Part shown: piece by piece, positions 32,751 through 41,491 of the stretch | Layout of the letters: each line of letters starts with the position of its first letter | Numbering within the stretch: position 1 is the first letter of the stretch | DNA from: Pseudomonadota bacterium | GTDB lineage: Bacteria; Desulfobacterota; Desulfobulbia; Desulfobulbales; Desulfocapsaceae | Assembly (NCBI GenBank): GCA_018821785.1 | Contig: JAHJLI010000031.1 | Location: 1-46,849, forward strand | DNA: 46,849 nt | Direction: 5' to 3' | Notes under the pieces: generated by a model | The model's input: the letters and a program-made list of their open reading frames with translations, nothing else | Told to the model about the DNA's origin: nothing | Databases searched by the model: none | Made by a program: the position numbers and the translations under genes

Positions 32751-33192
32751 ATTTTTTGACTCCTGGTTTGTTTAGATCTCAAACACTCTATGCCCCTGCC
32801 ACGGAGAGGCTGTTTCCCCCAGGCAGAAGGCTATCGCTTGTCACTCTTAAAAGGTGGTTTTGGAAAATTGTTTCTGATAGTCAGCAGATCTCCCACCGCT
32901 GATGTTACCTCCTCTCATCGATTTTCACAAATACTATACAATTTCTTCTCCTTTTTCTGGCCAACGATTTTGGCGTGATCCAACCAAATAAATACCGCGC
33001 CGGAAAAAGCAGCCTCCATAAAGGGACCGATTGAAAATACCTATTAAAATGAGTGCAACGCTTTAAGGATTTTGTTCCTCCGAAATTCGTTTCTTGTTTT
33101 TTATTAACAAATTTCGTGAAGGTACTTTTCCCGTTTACAGAAGCGAGAAAGATGTGGCAGTCCTTGTTTCGATTCTCCCAGGAGCCACTCGT
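32751..33192. other. Intergenic region with palindromic repeat copy 4
   Basis: About 440 bp between two minus-strand genes. It holds repeat copy 4 at 33074-33137 and the promoter region of the 19-residue repeat protein. No gene is supported. Confidence 0.4.
33074..33137 (+). repeat. Dispersed 52-bp palindromic repeat, copy 4
   Basis: The core at 33074-33125 runs from GTTCCTCCGAAATTCG to AATTTCGTGAAGGTAC. The tail is truncated to CCCGTTTAC. It lies about 55 bp beyond the histidine-kinase stop, in the spacer before the minus-strand 19-residue repeat protein gene. Confidence 0.88.
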
Positions 33193-35649
33193 TCACACTC
33201 GTTTGCCGTCCAGGATTTTTCTGATAAGCTTGGCGACATTCTGCTTGGCCAGAGGTTTCATGGCGAACCCCTTAATGCCCAAGGACCGTGCCTGCTCTTC
33301 TGAGATAAGGCTGCTGTAACCTGTACAGAGAATGATCGGCATATCGGGTCGCAATTGCAATATGCGCCGGGAAAGGTCGACGCCGGTCATGCACGGCATG
33401 GTCTGATCGGTAATGACTATATCGAAAAGATCTGGCTGATTCTGGAAGGAGGCAAGGGCCTCTGTGCCGCTCCATCTGGGAGTTACATGGTAACCCAGCC
33501 GTTCAAGCATGAGTTTGCCCATCTCGAGAAGAATCTCTTCATCATCAACTAAAAGAATACGTTCCTTGCCGTGCGGGGCAGGTTCTGTGGGGTCATTTTT
33601 TTCCAAGGCATGCTCTTCTATTGTCGGCAGGGTAATTGTAAAAATCGTACCTTCACCGAGTTTACTGTCGCAACTGATAGAACCTCCGTAGCTCTGGACA
33701 ATTCCATGTACCATGGAAAGACCCATGCCGGTTCCCTTGCCGACCTCTTTTGTGGTGAAGTAGGGGTCAAAGATCTTCTCACGGATCTCGGGAGCAATCC
33801 CTACCCCTGTATCCTTGATAGACAGTTGCAGGAAACTTCCTGAAGGCAAATTTGCTTCGTTGCAGAGGTCATCATGGGAAAGGGTTATCTTGTGTAAAGA
33901 AATGGTGAGGGTTCCCCCCTCTATTTCCATGGCGTGGAAGGCATTGGTGCAGAGGTTCATGATGATCTGATGAATCTGGGACGGATCTGCCAGAACGACA
34001 CCGGCGTCCTGATCTATATCTTGTTCTATGGTAATTGTTGTCGGTATTGAAGATCGAAGTAGTTTGACCGCTTCCTTGATGATTGTTATAGGCTGAACAG
34101 GGAATTTAAGGGACTTGGCCTGGCGGCTGAAGGCGAGTATTTGTTTAACCAGCTCTTTAGCCCTGTTTGCGGCCTGGAGGACTTGGTCTATGTCATGGAG
34201 CAATGATGAGTCTGCCGGACAATCATCATGGATCATTTCGGCATAGCCGATGATGGCACCAAGTATATTATTGAAGTCATGGGCAATCCCTCCCGCCAGG
34301 GTGCCGATGGCCTCCATTTTTTGCGCCTGTTGCAGCTGTGTCTCGAGTTTTTGCCGCTGTTCTTCGGCAAGCTTACGCTCGGTAATTTCATGAAGCAGAT
34401 CGGCGTTTGCCTGAAGGAGGGAGAGCGTCCGCTCTTTGATACGCTGCTCGAGTTGGTCGTTGAGATTTTTCAAGGCAGCTTCGGCCCTCTGACGCTCTTG
34501 AAGTTCGCTCTGGATTTTTGCATAGGCGCCGGCAAGTTCATTGGCGTGTTGCTGCTGTTCAGCCTGTTGGCTTTGCAGCTCGCCGGCCATGCTGTTAAAG
34601 ACCTCCATTACTTGACATAACTCATCTTTTCTCTCTGGAATTTCATGGCGAAATGCCAGATCGCCCCGGCTCAATCGCAAAGCCCCTTTGCGCAGCAGTT
34701 CGACTGGGACGAGGAATTCCTTTCGCAGTACTGTTCTAAATGTGACCGCCGAAATGGTTATGAGCAGGATGAGGCCTAAGGGGATGGAAATTAGGGCTTT
34801 GTTGCTAATTCTATGCGCTTCTTCTTCCGGCAATTCAGCGATGACAATCCAACGGGTTGACTTGATCTTGGTCGAGACGATTTTTACTTTGCCACCGTTT
34901 AAGTCTTCACCATCGCCGAAATATTCATTGTCGATAGCTTGTCGGATGTCGTCGAACTGCAGTCTGCTGCTGATGTTTCGATTGGACAGGACAAACTGAG
35001 AATTCCTGTGGGCAATGATCTGGCCATCCAGGTTGGTGACATAGACAGAACCTCTGTTTCCGAAGGTGATTTCGGCGACCTTTTGCCACAGACCATCCAT
35101 TTTAATTTGGGCGACTACCACACCACTCTGTTGAGTAGGCATGGCAAAAATGAGATAGGATTCATCCTTAGGAGAAGTTTGGATACGCGAATAGTGTTTT
35201 TTCCCAGATCTGGCTTCACGAAACCATTGGGATTGCCTGACGGTGAACTGATTGGCAAGTATCGGCTCATTCTGGGCAGCGCTCACCAGCGTGTTGCCGT
35301 TTGCATCGAGAAAGGCGATTTCCAGAAAAGCAGAATTTTTCTGCAAGAATTTTTGAATGGAAGCGGGTTGCGCCAGCATTTCATCTACGCCGAACTGGCT
35401 CAACCAAAAAAGGATATTTTCGTTTTTTTCGAGATAGCCTGCCACTTGATTGCCGGCATTATGGGCAGCCTCAGCCTGCCGCTCTTGCCAGAAAAGGTTC
35501 TCGTGTTTGTAGACAAACAACAGAATGCCGGCGGCAATAATGGTGGCCATGAACACGAAGATCACCGCAATGATCGCCAGGATTCGATTGTATAATGATG
35601 ACGATCGAGGAGTCCTTGGTATTTCGTTTATGTTCTGGTCTTCGTTCAT
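33193..35649 (-). CDS. Cache-type hybrid histidine kinase with receiver domain
   Basis: The 818-residue inner-membrane sensor kinase has these parts in order: TM1 about 22-47; a periplasmic Cache-like sensor about 55-280; TM2 about 285-306; HAMP (VELLRKGALRLSRGDLAFRHE); coiled coil about 355-445; HisKA with His457 in GGIAHDFNNILG; an HATPase_c domain with GTGMGLSMVHGIV and GGSISCDS; and a C-terminal receiver with the phospho-acceptor Asp748 in ITDQTMP. Its start overlaps the stop of the solute-binding protein gene by 4 bp (ATGA), so the two are translationally coupled. No separate DNA-binding response regulator is adjacent. Confidence 0.93.
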   Translation of the reverse strand: MNEDQNINEIPRTPRSSSLYNRILAIIAVIFVFMATIIAAGILLFVYKHENLFWQERQAEAAHNAGNQVAGYLEKNENILFWLSQFGVDEMLAQPASIQKFLQKNSAFLEIAFLDANGNTLVSAAQNEPILANQFTVRQSQWFREARSGKKHYSRIQTSPKDESYLIFAMPTQQSGVVVAQIKMDGLWQKVAEITFGNRGSVYVTNLDGQIIAHRNSQFVLSNRNISSRLQFDDIRQAIDNEYFGDGEDLNGGKVKIVSTKIKSTRWIVIAELPEEEAHRISNKALISIPLGLILLITISAVTFRTVLRKEFLVPVELLRKGALRLSRGDLAFRHEIPERKDELCQVMEVFNSMAGELQSQQAEQQQHANELAGAYAKIQSELQERQRAEAALKNLNDQLEQRIKERTLSLLQANADLLHEITERKLAEEQRQKLETQLQQAQKMEAIGTLAGGIAHDFNNILGAIIGYAEMIHDDCPADSSLLHDIDQVLQAANRAKELVKQILAFSRQAKSLKFPVQPITIIKEAVKLLRSSIPTTITIEQDIDQDAGVVLADPSQIHQIIMNLCTNAFHAMEIEGGTLTISLHKITLSHDDLCNEANLPSGSFLQLSIKDTGVGIAPEIREKIFDPYFTTKEVGKGTGMGLSMVHGIVQSYGGSISCDSKLGEGTIFTITLPTIEEHALEKNDPTEPAPHGKERILLVDDEEILLEMGKLMLERLGYHVTPRWSGTEALASFQNQPDLFDIVITDQTMPCMTGVDLSRRILQLRPDMPIILCTGYSSLISEEQARSLGIKGFAMKPLAKQNVAKLIRKILDGKRV

Positions 35650-36752
35650 TTAATTTGAGGGTATGCCGCAAGAAATTTCTGCCACGTTGCATCGAGTAGC
35701 CGCTGTCCTTCCGGGCTGAGGGCCTCGATGATTTCGGCCTTCATGAGCATTGAATCAGTCGGATAAATTGCAGTGTTTGCTAGAATCCGCGGGTGCACGA
35801 ATGGTCGCGCCGCCTCGTTGGTGCTGGCATAATATTTCTGGTTGACAATTTCTGCACTAATTTTAGGTCGAAGAAGAAAATCAATGAACAGCTCGGCGGT
35901 ATTCTGGTTGCGACTGCTTGCCGGCACCACAAACGTATCACCCCAGAGCAGGAGACCTTCTTCGGGGAGGATATATTCAACGGAGAGGCCCTTTTTCTGA
36001 CTCTCCAGTAAATCTCCTGAAAAACCGACGGCAATAAGAACTTTGCCGCTCATCATTGTCGCCATGCCAAAATCCGGATAGTAACAATACAAATAGGTTG
36101 GATCGAGTCGTAATTGCAGTAATTTGGCAAGTGCCGCTTCGACCTCGTCAGGATTTTCTGAATTTGCGGAATACCCGAGTGCTTTCAATGTCAGGCCAAT
36201 CGCTTCACGCGGGTAACTGGCGGAGACAGCGACCCTGCCGGTATATTGCTTATCCCAGAGGTCGGCCCAGCTGTGCACTGGAGCGTGTTCAATGCCGATA
36301 TTGATGAGAAGACCGGTTGTCCCCCATGAATAAGGGACTGAGAAGCGATTGTCCGGATCATAGGCCAGGCCGCGGAAATTGGGGGAGATATATTTGAAGT
36401 TGAGAAGATTCTCGTAATTGAGTGGTTTCAGCAGGCTCTTTTGGGTGAGCATAGATATGAACCTGCCGTCGATTATCGCCACATCGTAGACATTGCCGGC
36501 CCGAATATTCACAATTGCTTCTTCTTGCGAATTGAAGACCTGATAGCTGATTTTAACCCCTGTTTCAAAGGTAAAAGCATCGAGTACCGATTGAGGAATA
36601 TCCCCCTCCCAGTTGTAAATGATAATCTCGTCAGCGAGCAGGTTCCCAGGCGGGGGTGCAGCAGATATGTTCGATGATGGGGGCCATTGAATTCCCAGGA
36701 ATAGCAGGAAAAACAACAACAGTCTCAGTGGGGTAACATTCTGTAATGGCAT
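35646..36752 (-). CDS. PotD-like periplasmic solute-binding protein
   Basis: The 368-residue exported protein begins with a signal peptide (LRLLLFFLLFLGIQWPPSSNISA). The body fits polyamine/organic-cation binding proteins of the PotD/PotF type: EIIIYNWEGDIPQSVLDAFTFETGVKISYQVFNSQEEA, FSVPYSWGTTGLLIN and the final ALSPEGQRLLDATWQKFLAAYP. No ATPase or permease gene lies beside it. Its stop overlaps the hybrid kinase start, so it probably presents its ligand to the kinase sensor rather than to a transporter. The ligand class (polyamine-like) is inference from the fold branch. Confidence 0.88.
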   Translation of the reverse strand: MPLQNVTPLRLLLFFLLFLGIQWPPSSNISAAPPPGNLLADEIIIYNWEGDIPQSVLDAFTFETGVKISYQVFNSQEEAIVNIRAGNVYDVAIIDGRFISMLTQKSLLKPLNYENLLNFKYISPNFRGLAYDPDNRFSVPYSWGTTGLLINIGIEHAPVHSWADLWDKQYTGRVAVSASYPREAIGLTLKALGYSANSENPDEVEAALAKLLQLRLDPTYLYCYYPDFGMATMMSGKVLIAVGFSGDLLESQKKGLSVEYILPEEGLLLWGDTFVVPASSRNQNTAELFIDFLLRPKISAEIVNQKYYASTNEAARPFVHPRILANTAIYPTDSMLMKAEIIEALSPEGQRLLDATWQKFLAAYPQIK

Positions 36753-37157
36753 AATATTCTACCAATAGCTAAGAGTGATATGCTGAGGCTAAACAATTTG
36801 CTTTAAAACAACGATAAACCCGCCATATCTGAGGGTCCCTCAATAGTATTAGGATTATCACTTGTGCTACAGAAAAATGCAAGGCCAGGCCGAAAAAATC
36901 CCAATATCAAAAAACTGGCCCTTCTGAAAACTTGTCCGGAAGGGCGAAAAGCTGTACTCTGCCGGATCAAGCTGGTCTGTTGAGATTTGAGGTGATTCTG
37001 GGCTTATGTGGTTATCATTCTCCCAGTTTGGCTAAAGGCACTGTCCTTTGACCCATATGCCGGGTGATAGGCGTGAAAAATAAGGATGAAATTGCGGACT
37101 TCTCACAATTTGCTTCATCAAAGTGGCAATGGCTAAAAAAAATATGAGGAAGGTGTG
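36753..37157. other. Intergenic region between divergent genes
   Basis: About 400 bp between the solute-binding protein and methyltransferase genes. It holds a hairpin that reads as a terminator toward the solute-binding protein gene. No gene is supported. Confidence 0.4.
36909..36945 (-). promoter_or_regulatory. Possible attenuator hairpin in the leader of the binding protein-kinase operon
   Basis: On the minus strand a 7-bp stem GCCCTTC / GAAGGGC with a 14-nt loop is followed, after 4 nt, by six T residues (complement of 36909-36914). No gene ends just before it on that strand, so it lies in the leader about 155 bp before the start codon. It resembles an intrinsic terminator placed for attenuation. 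Confidence 0.35.
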
Positions 37158-38315
37158 ATGCTATTGCAAACAATAAAAAATTATTTAAAAAGGTTTCTAT
37201 GGTCAATCGATAGAATCAACGGTATCGGCCATATAAAAAGAAGAAAAATCAACTGTATACCTGAGGTAAAAAAGAACCTCATCATATCAGGTTGGATTGT
37301 TGATTCAAAAGCATTTGCTACTATTAGCAGTCTTTGTATAGAAATTAACGGTAAAAATTATCTTTCATTATCTGGGCTTATCCGAACCGATGTGTCATTT
37401 GCTTTTAAAAATATCAAATGCGGAACTTGTGGTTTTCTTTGCGTAATCCCAAAGGAAGAGTTTCAGGTTGGTGAAATTTATACAATAAAACTTCGGATAG
37501 AAACAAAGGAATGCAAAAAGAAAGGTGTCAATACATCGGTCAGGTTTAAGATAAGCAATGATGAATTTAATGGGGAAAACATTATTACTACTGAGGACCA
37601 GGAATATTCCCAATATATAAGCGATACTTTGTCTTTTAAATATATTTCAGGAACCGGAATCGAAATTGGCGCTTTGCATGCCCCAATGTCCTTTGATAAA
37701 GAAAAAGCACAAGTCTTGTACGTTGACAGGCTTTCTCGACAAGAGCTTTACTTGCAATATCCGGAATTCAGGAAATTTGATATTGTGAATGCAGATATAA
37801 TTGACAATGGTGCCGACCTTTCCACAATAACTGACAGCTCTTTTGATTTTTGCATTTCAAATCATGTCCTTGAACATATTGAAAATCCTTTGAAGGCATT
37901 AATGAATTGGTTGAGAGTAATTAAACCTGGAGGATTACTCTATCTTTCTGTACCCCTTCCGAACAATGAGCATGACAAAAATCGTCAGGCAACAAGCATT
38001 TCTCACATTATTAAAGATTATGATTTATTGCTCACTGATAGCAAAGTCTTTGAGAAACAACGCTATGAGCATTTTCGGGAATTTGTCAAAAGCGCAATCA
38101 GGAGTGAACAGACGAACGACCATTGTGTTGAAGACAAAATCAATGAACTCATTGCCATTAATTATAGTATACATTTCCATGTCTTTACCGAAGAAACCCT
38201 TTTGCAGATGATTGATTTTGTCTCTAACATGATGAGTATTAAAATTGTAGAGTTTGTAAAGAGCGAACCGGAAGAGTTTATTCTCATCATTCGAAAGCTT
38301 GATAGAGGGGCTTGA
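37158..38315 (+). CDS. SAM-dependent methyltransferase with N-terminal beta-sandwich domain
   Basis: The 385-residue protein has two parts. Residues about 30-125 (LIISGWIVDSK, LSGLIRTDVSFAF, CGFLCVIPKEEFQVGEIYTIKL) match a beta-sandwich module often fused to glycan-acting transferases. Residues about 165-385 are a class I methyltransferase: GTGIEIGALHAP, VLYVDRLS, DFCISNHVLEHIENPLKALMNWLRVIKPGGLLYLSVP. The substrate is unknown; a surface sugar is likely. ATG 37158 has GAGGAAGGT upstream; GTG 37155 is an alternative. It is AT-rich compared with its neighbours, suggesting transfer together with the glycan genes downstream. Confidence 0.82.
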   Translation: MLLQTIKNYLKRFLWSIDRINGIGHIKRRKINCIPEVKKNLIISGWIVDSKAFATISSLCIEINGKNYLSLSGLIRTDVSFAFKNIKCGTCGFLCVIPKEEFQVGEIYTIKLRIETKECKKKGVNTSVRFKISNDEFNGENIITTEDQEYSQYISDTLSFKYISGTGIEIGALHAPMSFDKEKAQVLYVDRLSRQELYLQYPEFRKFDIVNADIIDNGADLSTITDSSFDFCISNHVLEHIENPLKALMNWLRVIKPGGLLYLSVPLPNNEHDKNRQATSISHIIKDYDLLLTDSKVFEKQRYEHFREFVKSAIRSEQTNDHCVEDKINELIAINYSIHFHVFTEETLLQMIDFVSNMMSIKIVEFVKSEPEEFILIIRKLDRGA

Positions 38316-38462
38316 AAAAAGATGTATCGTATTGATTTAAAATAAAAAACTCCAAGTCAAATTATTCTTGATTTAACTGGGACTGCCATCGAGGGGCGTC
38401 CTGAAAAAGCAATAACGTATCAACCACTTCAACCGGTGATAGAAGGGTGGGGGGAGAGATGT

Positions 38463-39437
38463 ATGCATGGATTCATTAGGGTGATGTTGTTTGGGTATGC
38501 GTTGTGCTCTGCAATGTTAACGATTTCTGATTCGGCGGCCGCTGAGAGCTCGAATCGAGAACAAGTGGTGATGAAAAATCTTCAAGAGGGTGGGCCGGAA
38601 CTGATTGACACCGCAGGACAGCAATCTGTTACCCAGAAAGGGTTTGTTGTCGAGAAAGCCTTCACTGATCCGATCACCGGGATGAATTTTGTACTGGTGG
38701 AGGGAGGATGTTTTCAAATGGGTAATACCTTGGGTGGCGGGGATAACTTAGGGTCAATTCTTCCTGCCAAGTTGTTCTGGTATTTTAATATGGGTGGTAC
38801 TGGAAGCAATGTGGACATTGACGAGAAACCAGTACACGAGGTTTGTGTGGATAGCTTCTATTTAGGAAAGTATGAGGTGACACAAAAAGAATATCAGGAG
38901 ATTGTCGGTAATAATCCGTCGGCATTTCCAGGTGACCTGAGTCCTGTTGAGCAAGTCAGTTGGAACGATACCCAGGTTTTTATCACCAAATTAGCTAATC
39001 GGTCCGGCTTGCACTATCGTTTGCCGACGGAGGCGGAATGGGAATATGCAGCACGGTCGGGAGGGAAACAGGAGAAGTATGCTGGGGGCGATGATATTGG
39101 TTCATTGGCCTGGTATGACCAAAAATTCGAAAGTCCTCACACGGTTGGAAAAAAACTTCCCAACGGACTTGGCCTCTTCGATATGTCGGGCAATGTCTGG
39201 GAATGGTGCCAGGATTGGTACGATAAGGACTATTACAGCCAAAGTCCGAAGTCGAATCCGATCGGACCTGAATCTGGCTCTTACCGTGTGGTGCGTGGCG
39301 GCAGTTTTGATAATTATCCGAGGCTCGCACGGACAGCAAACAGACTGAGTGTTGTTCCGGACACTCGCAAGAATTCCATTGGCTTCCGATTGGCTCTCTC
39401 GATACAGGAGGCAAAAATCAGCCAAGGAGCAAAGTGA
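38463..39437 (+). CDS. Secreted FGE-like (SUMF1-fold) protein lacking catalytic cysteines
   Basis: The 324-residue protein has a signal peptide (MHGFIRVMLFGYALCSAMLTISDSAAA) and one formylglycine-generating-enzyme-fold domain. Motifs are GMNFVLVEGGCFQMGNT, DSFYLGKYEVTQKEYQEIVG, SWNDTQVFI, YRLPTEAEWEYAARSG, GLFDMSGNVWEWCQDWY, VVRGGSFDN and IGFRLAL. True FGEs need a Cys pair after RGGS; here the segment is DNYPRLARTANRLS with no Cys, so sulfatase activation is unlikely. Related domains bind ligands or act in protein maturation. The ATG at 38463 follows a G-rich GGGGGGAGAG site. Confidence 0.87.
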   Translation: MHGFIRVMLFGYALCSAMLTISDSAAAESSNREQVVMKNLQEGGPELIDTAGQQSVTQKGFVVEKAFTDPITGMNFVLVEGGCFQMGNTLGGGDNLGSILPAKLFWYFNMGGTGSNVDIDEKPVHEVCVDSFYLGKYEVTQKEYQEIVGNNPSAFPGDLSPVEQVSWNDTQVFITKLANRSGLHYRLPTEAEWEYAARSGGKQEKYAGGDDIGSLAWYDQKFESPHTVGKKLPNGLGLFDMSGNVWEWCQDWYDKDYYSQSPKSNPIGPESGSYRVVRGGSFDNYPRLARTANRLSVVPDTRKNSIGFRLALSIQEAKISQGAK

Positions 39438-39456
39438 CAAGACTTTTTCAAAAAAT

Positions 39457-39496
39457 ACTGCAACTGGTTTTCTGAGAATAGTATTGTTGTTGCAGT
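39457..39496. terminator. Inverted repeat between convergent genes
   Basis: An 8-bp stem (ACTGCAAC / GTTGCAGT) with a 24-nt loop lies in the 73-bp gap between two convergent genes. The loop is long and T tracts are short, so it is a weak terminator at best. Confidence 0.35.
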
Positions 39497-39510
39497 TGAA
39501 ACAATCAATT

Positions 39511-41400
39511 TTACAGATGCAGATTCAACATCGGCAACGTGCCGTAAACTGCATAGCCAATGCAATTAACAGTGTAAACAGCCAGAGCTAATTTTTGAAT
39601 CACCAGCACAGGAGTTTTAGCTGAGCTCAAGCTGAGGGTGACTGCAAGCATGGGGATGACCGCAAATAAATACCGCCCTTGTGCTCCATAGCCGACCATC
39701 CACGAATGAGCTAAGGAGAGTATAAATACCAACAGTGCTGCCGCTATTGAATAAAGAACAATGAGAGCATAGCCCAGGCCAGATCGCCAGATACCGACGA
39801 AGAGCAGAAATATAACAGTGCCAAACGCAATAATGCCTGATATCCAATAAAATGCATTGGAGCTGCGCACGTTCATGTAACCGTAGAGACCGATAAAAGA
39901 CATGACACTCGATGATAAAAAGTGATGCTTTGTCAGGAGGTCAGTGATTGGTTCACCAAGATCCATCAAGTAAAGACGGAACGGATTGTATCCAGTTTCA
40001 AGAATCTGCTGTTTTGAGAATTCGTTTGTAATAGACTCTTCTACGACAGCCTCGACTGCTTCGGATTTCTTGAAATTATTAACACTTTGTTCTTTGAGCT
40101 CGAACAGGCCCACCACGATCAAGATACACAGAGAAATGAGGATAACCCTTAGCAGCACTTTCGGAATGTTTTTATATTCTTGGTTTGCAGGTTTAAGCAA
40201 GGGGATTAGCCCAAGAATGAACACAACGAATATTGCGTAGTGAAGGCGGGTTAAGAGAACGAGAACACATAAAAAGAAAAAAATGATAATGGGTGGGTTG
40301 AGCCTTGGTTTAACCCAGAAGAAATATTCGAGGTGTTCTCGCTCGCGTATGTAATAATAACCGAGCATCATGGACGCAAACAATGATATTGCATCGCCAT
40401 TGAAATAAGAAAATATGTACCATATCTGAGGGGTTAGTCCGAGAAGAAGGAGGAAATAGAGGTTTTTACGAGAACCGCCGGAAAATATCAAGATCAGCGT
40501 TGTTAAAAGAAGAAAATTGAACAGCCTATATCTTTGAAAATCTTCTTCTAATGGGATCTTAAGGAAAGCTGTCACTTTTTCCGCCAGGAAATATACGATG
40601 TCCGGGTGGTTGAGATAAGAAAAGTTCCATCCCGGCATAAGAGCTGCTTTCATAGCCGGCTGATCCACTGCAATTTTAAACCAATGGTCCTTGTAAAATT
40701 TGCTTGCGATAACATGACCGTGTTCATCCGGATGAATATTATATTGAGAAAAAAGAGCAACCAACAGGCATTGGAAAAGGAAGATACCTATCACGACATA
40801 GAGTAGGCGAGGAACGCCGCGACGTCCTAATGTCGCCATCACCCTTATCAACCCTAGGACGATTAAAGCCAGCACAGCAGTAGTTCCTGGCCGCCAGTCT
40901 CCACGCGATGAAGCTTTCTCCGGAATACATGATTGTGGGATTACAATATGTGGGTCGGTACCCAAAACTTGAAGATGGAGCTCTTTGTCGACTTGCGAGA
41001 TTACTGAAAGATGCTGACCGATCTCTAGACACTCTGGTAGCAGGCTGCGGCTGTCAGTCGGAGATACCCTTGTTAATTGGAGAGATCGAATGACAAGCTT
41101 TGTTACATTTGAAGCTGGATCGAGCCGTATCTGTTTGGTAGCCGCAGGCAACCTGAAGCGAAGGGTCTTGTTTTCCCCTCCTTTGAGGAGAACTTCGCGT
41201 TTGTTTTCTTCGTTAAATCCATGTCTTGTGTCAAAAAACACCTGAACGGAAGTCGTGTCCTCGGATATGATACGAACACTTAATTCAAGCACATTATTTT
41301 TTTGCGTAGAATAGATGGACAGGATCGCAAAAACAGCGAAGAATGGCAGTATGTATCGAAGGGAAAAAAGTCTGTATTTACTTGGATTCTTCAAAGTCAT
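39511..41400 (-). CDS. Polytopic membrane protein, glycosyltransferase-like (DUF2142 type)
   Basis: The 629-residue protein begins with TM1 (LRYILPFFAVFAILSI), then a periplasmic beta-rich stretch (about 30-170), then about ten more transmembrane helices. The first loop after TM3 has YNIHPDEHGHVIASKFYKDHWF; an acidic pair in this first loop is the usual catalytic element of GT-C glycosyltransferases. I read it as a DUF2142/GT-C-like enzyme that uses a lipid-linked sugar. It is the last gene of the minus-strand glycan operon and follows the methyltransferase after 91 bp. Family placement is moderate. Confidence 0.72.
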   Translation of the reverse strand: MTLKNPSKYRLFSLRYILPFFAVFAILSIYSTQKNNVLELSVRIISEDTTSVQVFFDTRHGFNEENKREVLLKGGENKTLRFRLPAATKQIRLDPASNVTKLVIRSLQLTRVSPTDSRSLLPECLEIGQHLSVISQVDKELHLQVLGTDPHIVIPQSCIPEKASSRGDWRPGTTAVLALIVLGLIRVMATLGRRGVPRLLYVVIGIFLFQCLLVALFSQYNIHPDEHGHVIASKFYKDHWFKIAVDQPAMKAALMPGWNFSYLNHPDIVYFLAEKVTAFLKIPLEEDFQRYRLFNFLLLTTLILIFSGGSRKNLYFLLLLGLTPQIWYIFSYFNGDAISLFASMMLGYYYIREREHLEYFFWVKPRLNPPIIIFFFLCVLVLLTRLHYAIFVVFILGLIPLLKPANQEYKNIPKVLLRVILISLCILIVVGLFELKEQSVNNFKKSEAVEAVVEESITNEFSKQQILETGYNPFRLYLMDLGEPITDLLTKHHFLSSSVMSFIGLYGYMNVRSSNAFYWISGIIAFGTVIFLLFVGIWRSGLGYALIVLYSIAAALLVFILSLAHSWMVGYGAQGRYLFAVIPMLAVTLSLSSAKTPVLVIQKLALAVYTVNCIGYAVYGTLPMLNLHL

Positions 41401-41491
41401 TATATGGATGCGATTGAATTTTTGTGGAAGTGGTCACTGCAAACCGTGTTTCTTAGAGGAAAATGTTTGGATGCTTTTTTGCGAAGATTTT

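Noticed and set aside
34939-35595. A 218-codon plus-strand frame antisense to the kinase sensor region
   Set aside because: It overlaps the minus-strand kinase over its full length and shows no domain features.
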